Part shown: positions 60,936 through 64,000 of the stretch, one piece after another
How positions within the stretch are numbered: position 1 is the first letter of the stretch
Layout: the number at the start of each line of letters is the position of its first letter
Origin: Lepidostoma basale
Lineage: Eukaryota; Arthropoda; Insecta; Trichoptera; Lepidostomatidae
Direction: 5' to 3'
DNA length: 64,000 bases
Assembly: GCA_022606425.2 (NCBI GenBank)
Contig: JAHDVF020001349.1
Location: forward strand, 248,001-312,000
Program-made: the position numbers and the translations under genes
Notes under the pieces: model-generated
What the model was told of the DNA's origin: nothing
The model's input: only the letters and a program-made list of their open reading frames with translations
Database searches by the model: none

Positions 60936-61399
60936 GATCGATTTTGGACGCTTGTGGCGGCTGGAGGTATTTGGGTGGTAATTTGAGAGGTCTAAACGTA
61001 CTATTAGCAGCAGTTTCATTAACATGTTAAGATAATTTAAAAATGTCTTGTTATAGAGCGAGGTCGTAGATAGACACTGGATGGTCCTAAATAATTTGAA
61101 TCAAGGTTTCTTGTTTTAAGACTTGCAATGTTCCCAATTGTAATTTTCAGTAAATTATTTAAGATGAAAAGAGTTTATTTTTCTGCACAATTTATTTTAT
61201 AGAACTTCGTGTATTTCATATTATTTTTGATAAATTCAGCGGTCAGAATTATGGATGGATACAATTTCTTTGATATTCGTGTCTATTATAGATAACATAT
61301 TAAAACAATAACATAATGTTAACGATAAGAAGACGTAATGTTATCTTGCATTATCAGTTTTGAGACATGGGTTCAAAATATTTCAAGAATTGAACCTTG

Positions 61400-61800
61400 T
61401 ATTATTATACCCGCGCAAACAAGTTACCTGTCAAATTTGACAGATGGGGAAACCCCATTCAAACGTCAAAAGGTAAGGAATCAAATTTGAAATGAAACTG
61501 ATTTTCTCCGCGCCGCTGTATCCCGCCAACAGATGGCGGCGCGCGAACGAATTGATAAGTCAGAAATTACACGACATGAAAATAAATACTGATAAAATGG
61601 TTGACCGCTCTAAATATAGACAAATGAGCTAAATCCGGGCATTTTCCAATGGAAACAGCGACTCGCTTTTCGCGTCGCAGTTTCATTGCAAATTGCGCTT
61701 TCGATTCAAAGTGTGACATGTCAGATAGTCAGGCTGCGCGCGCAGCCCGACCGGCGATATTTCTCAAGTTTTGAGTGTCTGGGTGACTGCCCCGGTTTGC
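61400..61800. other. CpG-richer stretch of unknown nature
   Basis: GC-richer than its neighbours, with CGCGCAAACAAG, CTCCGCGCCGCTGTATCCCG, GATGGCGGCGCGCGAACG and CTGCGCGCGCAGCC. It begins with two adjacent palindromes (61428-61458). A minus frame 62010-61729 (93 codons, ending NIAGRAARAA) overlaps the right side but is not recognised. It could be a promoter, or part of an unknown transposon. Confidence 0.35.
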
Positions 61801-62010
61801 CTGGTGTCGAATAGGGGCGGCTCTGTGATCCCAACACCTCCAGTAAGACGCGAAATCCCTTTCCTTAGTGTAGTGATCTGACCCCATACATTGTCGCACA
61901 GTCTGCCAAAAGTGCCTTCGATATATACATTTGTTTACATCCAAGTTTTCATCGGTAAGTTTTACACATTTTACGTCTGCTTTACAGCTGATTACACGCA
62001 CACACAACAC

Positions 62011-63200
62011 TTCAAAACTTTACATTAAATTAGTTTATTTGTTTACAACAGTAATCTGAGTGTTTATTTATTATTCAGACGTGTTTTTGGCTTGTTTTGC
62101 TGCATTTAAAAGTATTTTAAGACGCGCGGCTAAGATCAATGACTTTTCTGTGTAATGTAGTATCATGCACGAGTATAGTACTCATGTCCTTCGCCCACCC
62201 GATTCACGTGCTCTCAGGCATGCTCGGGATCAATAATCGTCTTCTTCTGGCTCAACAATTGTTTATTTTGCCGCTGAGAAGTTTGCGGAGAAGGCGTGTC
62301 TGTTTTTAAACGTCGAACTAGATAGCTAATTCTTTTTTCCGGCGAGTATTCTCGAAAAACTAAAGTGACATCGATCGATTGGGCCGTAAGGAAGTTGGGA
62401 AGAGACCGGCCTACTGCAATCCAAGAAGTTATCGGACGTAGACGTACTCGTAGGGCGCAGTTACCGAAATGTAATTTTTATTTTATTTTATTTTCATAAA
62501 TTGTCAAGAAATAATATATATTATATAGTATATATGAATGAGAAATGTTTTGTTTTGCTAGGGCATTATTAAATACAGTAAGTTATCGTTGTACATAGCC
62601 GATTTTTTTAATTTTGATTTTTCACTAAATGGTGCGATTGAAATTTTTTATATTTTTTTTGCCTATTTTTGTGTTCAAGCAGTCTTAAAAAATAGTAAAA
62701 ATTCTTAATGTTCAAAATCGACTACTCTTAACGATAGCTATTGCAAAGATGAATAAAACAAACAAAAAACTTTAAAATCGGTTGATAATTGCTCGAGTTA
62801 TCGATGCGACTAGTTTAAAAAAGTTGTTTCGAAAAAAACGCACTAAATGTTTTTAGTCTATTTTTCTTACTATAAAATCAGGTATTTTCCGAAACACAAG
62901 TATTTATACTTACATCAAACTATCGAGTCCTAGACCATATGATGGTTCTTCCTCTTTATCTCCAGTGGTGTCCTTGACTTTTCAAAAGAAATTATTGACC
63001 CCTTCCATGCGATTCTCAGCAAATTTCACCCGGTTAGCGTAGGACAGTCGGTCTACTTACTCTCACTAAAATGATTGGAACTCAGTCAAATTTCGGAACC
63101 TTTAGCAAAAATTTTATATGCATATTTTAGAAGGTATAAACTTCAAATTATAACAAACCAAAAAATTCACACAATCACAGTGGCTATCCCCCTTAATTAG
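62011..63200. other. Sequence with no recognised gene
   Basis: No exon recognised. AAATCGGTTGATAATTGCTC then GAGTTATCG near 62776 resembles common insect repeat phrases. Confidence 0.4.
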
Positions 63201-63204
63201 GATT

Positions 63205-64000
63205 TATAAAACATGCATCAGGCTCATAATGACTTACGGAATCGAAGCAAGAGCAGACATTCTCAGAACCAAACATCTCCTAAGGAACATATGTTCAAAT
63301 TTTCGGCGAGTTTCTCCCTTGCTATCCAAAGAGGAAGGTTGGCATTGAGGAAAGACAGGTCCATATCATTTAATGAGTAATGTTAGCGTCCTTGCCCGAT
63401 GACAGCCCACCGTTACCACACTCCTTTGATACACCAGAATACTGCGACTCCAGCTCTATTATTCCTTGCACTACTCCAACTTCATCTCTTTCATTTCCAG
63501 ACCACGACCTAAATTATTACCATCTTCCTTATCAATAATGACCCTTTGCCAACAAGTTATCCACCATCATCCAGTCCTTTACCCCTCCCGCAATCAATGC
63601 GGATAAAAAAAAATCCTCCCCGATAGCCAAACAAAACCTCACGCAGGATGCTATCTCCTACCACAACTCCATCCAGGCATTGCTCTTCTTATCTTCCCCT
63701 CGGAAACAGACTTTTTTTATAAATACAATCCCAACCCTAACTGGTCTTCCATTCCTTGACAATAATGTAAGACTTTATCATAAACCCTAAATCCCCCCTC
63801 GCCCTCTTTCGGAGGGACCCTCCGGGCCATACATTTAGCCCCATCATAAAACAACTACTAAATCACATTCCAACAATGTTCCTACAGACGTAAGAGGAAT
63901 AGCCATTAGCGTTGAACCTCTGTAAGCCAGAAGATCCAAGTAGCAGAAATGAAAACATTGCGACCTATCGTGGGTAGAACCCTTAGATATAGGATACCCA
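63205..64000 (+). mobile_element. LINE-E copy split by R1, running off the window
   Basis: 63205-63292 encodes LIMTYGIEARADILRTKHLL; 63943-64000 encodes AEMKTLRPIVGRTLRYRIP. In the intact order (47333 copy) these segments are adjacent. R1 fills the gap. Confidence 0.65.
63293..63942 (+). repeat. R1 longest copy, nested in LINE-E
   Basis: About 650 bp from ATATGTTCAAATTTTCGGCG to GTAAGCCAGAAGATCCAAGT. Shares CCTCCCGCAATCAATGCGG onward with 29476-29751; the first about 290 bases are seen only here. C-rich strand, no open frame recognised. Confidence 0.6.

Noticed and set aside
61729..62010. 93-codon minus-strand frame as a gene
   Set aside because: No recognised domain and no splice or promoter support; kept only as part of an uncharacterised CpG-richer region.

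Overview
The window looks like nuclear DNA of an insect, most likely a moth or butterfly. The background is AT-rich, the few real exons are clearly GC-richer, splice sites are ordinary GT-AG, and much of the rest is degraded non-LTR retrotransposon, mariner, hAT-like and piggyBac-like DNA. The placement in Lepidoptera is an inference from the mariner and LINE content and is not proven by the window.

Two host genes are supported. The first, on the plus strand, is a 14-exon gene (10842-48214) for a FERM-PDZ-tyrosine phosphatase of the Ptpmeg / PTPN3-PTPN4 family. All exon phases join without a frame break and give about 863 residues. The second, on the minus strand (59956 down to 57351), is a 3-exon gene for a METTL2-type tRNA 3-methylcytidine methyltransferase of about 349 residues. 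They lie tail to tail, about 9 kb apart. They act in unrelated processes (phosphotyrosine signalling at the membrane-cytoskeleton interface, and tRNA anticodon-loop modification), and nothing suggests they are linked.

Layout: 1-10.3 kb is repeat debris with no host gene seen. 10.3-10.8 kb is the probable promoter and 5' leader of Ptpmeg. 10.8-48.2 kb is Ptpmeg, with exons scattered through large transposon-filled introns; the FERM exons reach to 34.1 kb, the PDZ is at 39.5-40.8 kb and the phosphatase at 42.5-48.2 kb. 48.9-57.3 kb is intergenic repeats. 57.35-59.96 kb is METTL2, and 60.0-60.2 kb is its likely promoter. 60.5-64 kb is repeats plus one CpG-richer stretch of unknown nature.

The repeats are the most informative part. 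One LINE family (tail of GTTA units, coding sequence running to about 15 bases from the 3' end) is present in well over a dozen 5'-truncated copies, several with clear target-site duplications. A second tail type (GTTT units) and at least six other LINE families are present as 3' fragments. DNA elements include a 1275-bp mariner with perfect 31-bp inverted ends, four hAT-like elements whose 8-bp target duplications all fit nnnTAnnn, four piggyBac-like elements at TTAA, and several large foldback repeats. Many insertions are nested, which gives a relative chronology. At least six apparently different small repeat families share a layout that resembles a hammerhead ribozyme core (CTGATGA-like box, short stem, GAAAC, then a short palindrome ending GT plus C or T). 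This is the most unusual signal in the window.
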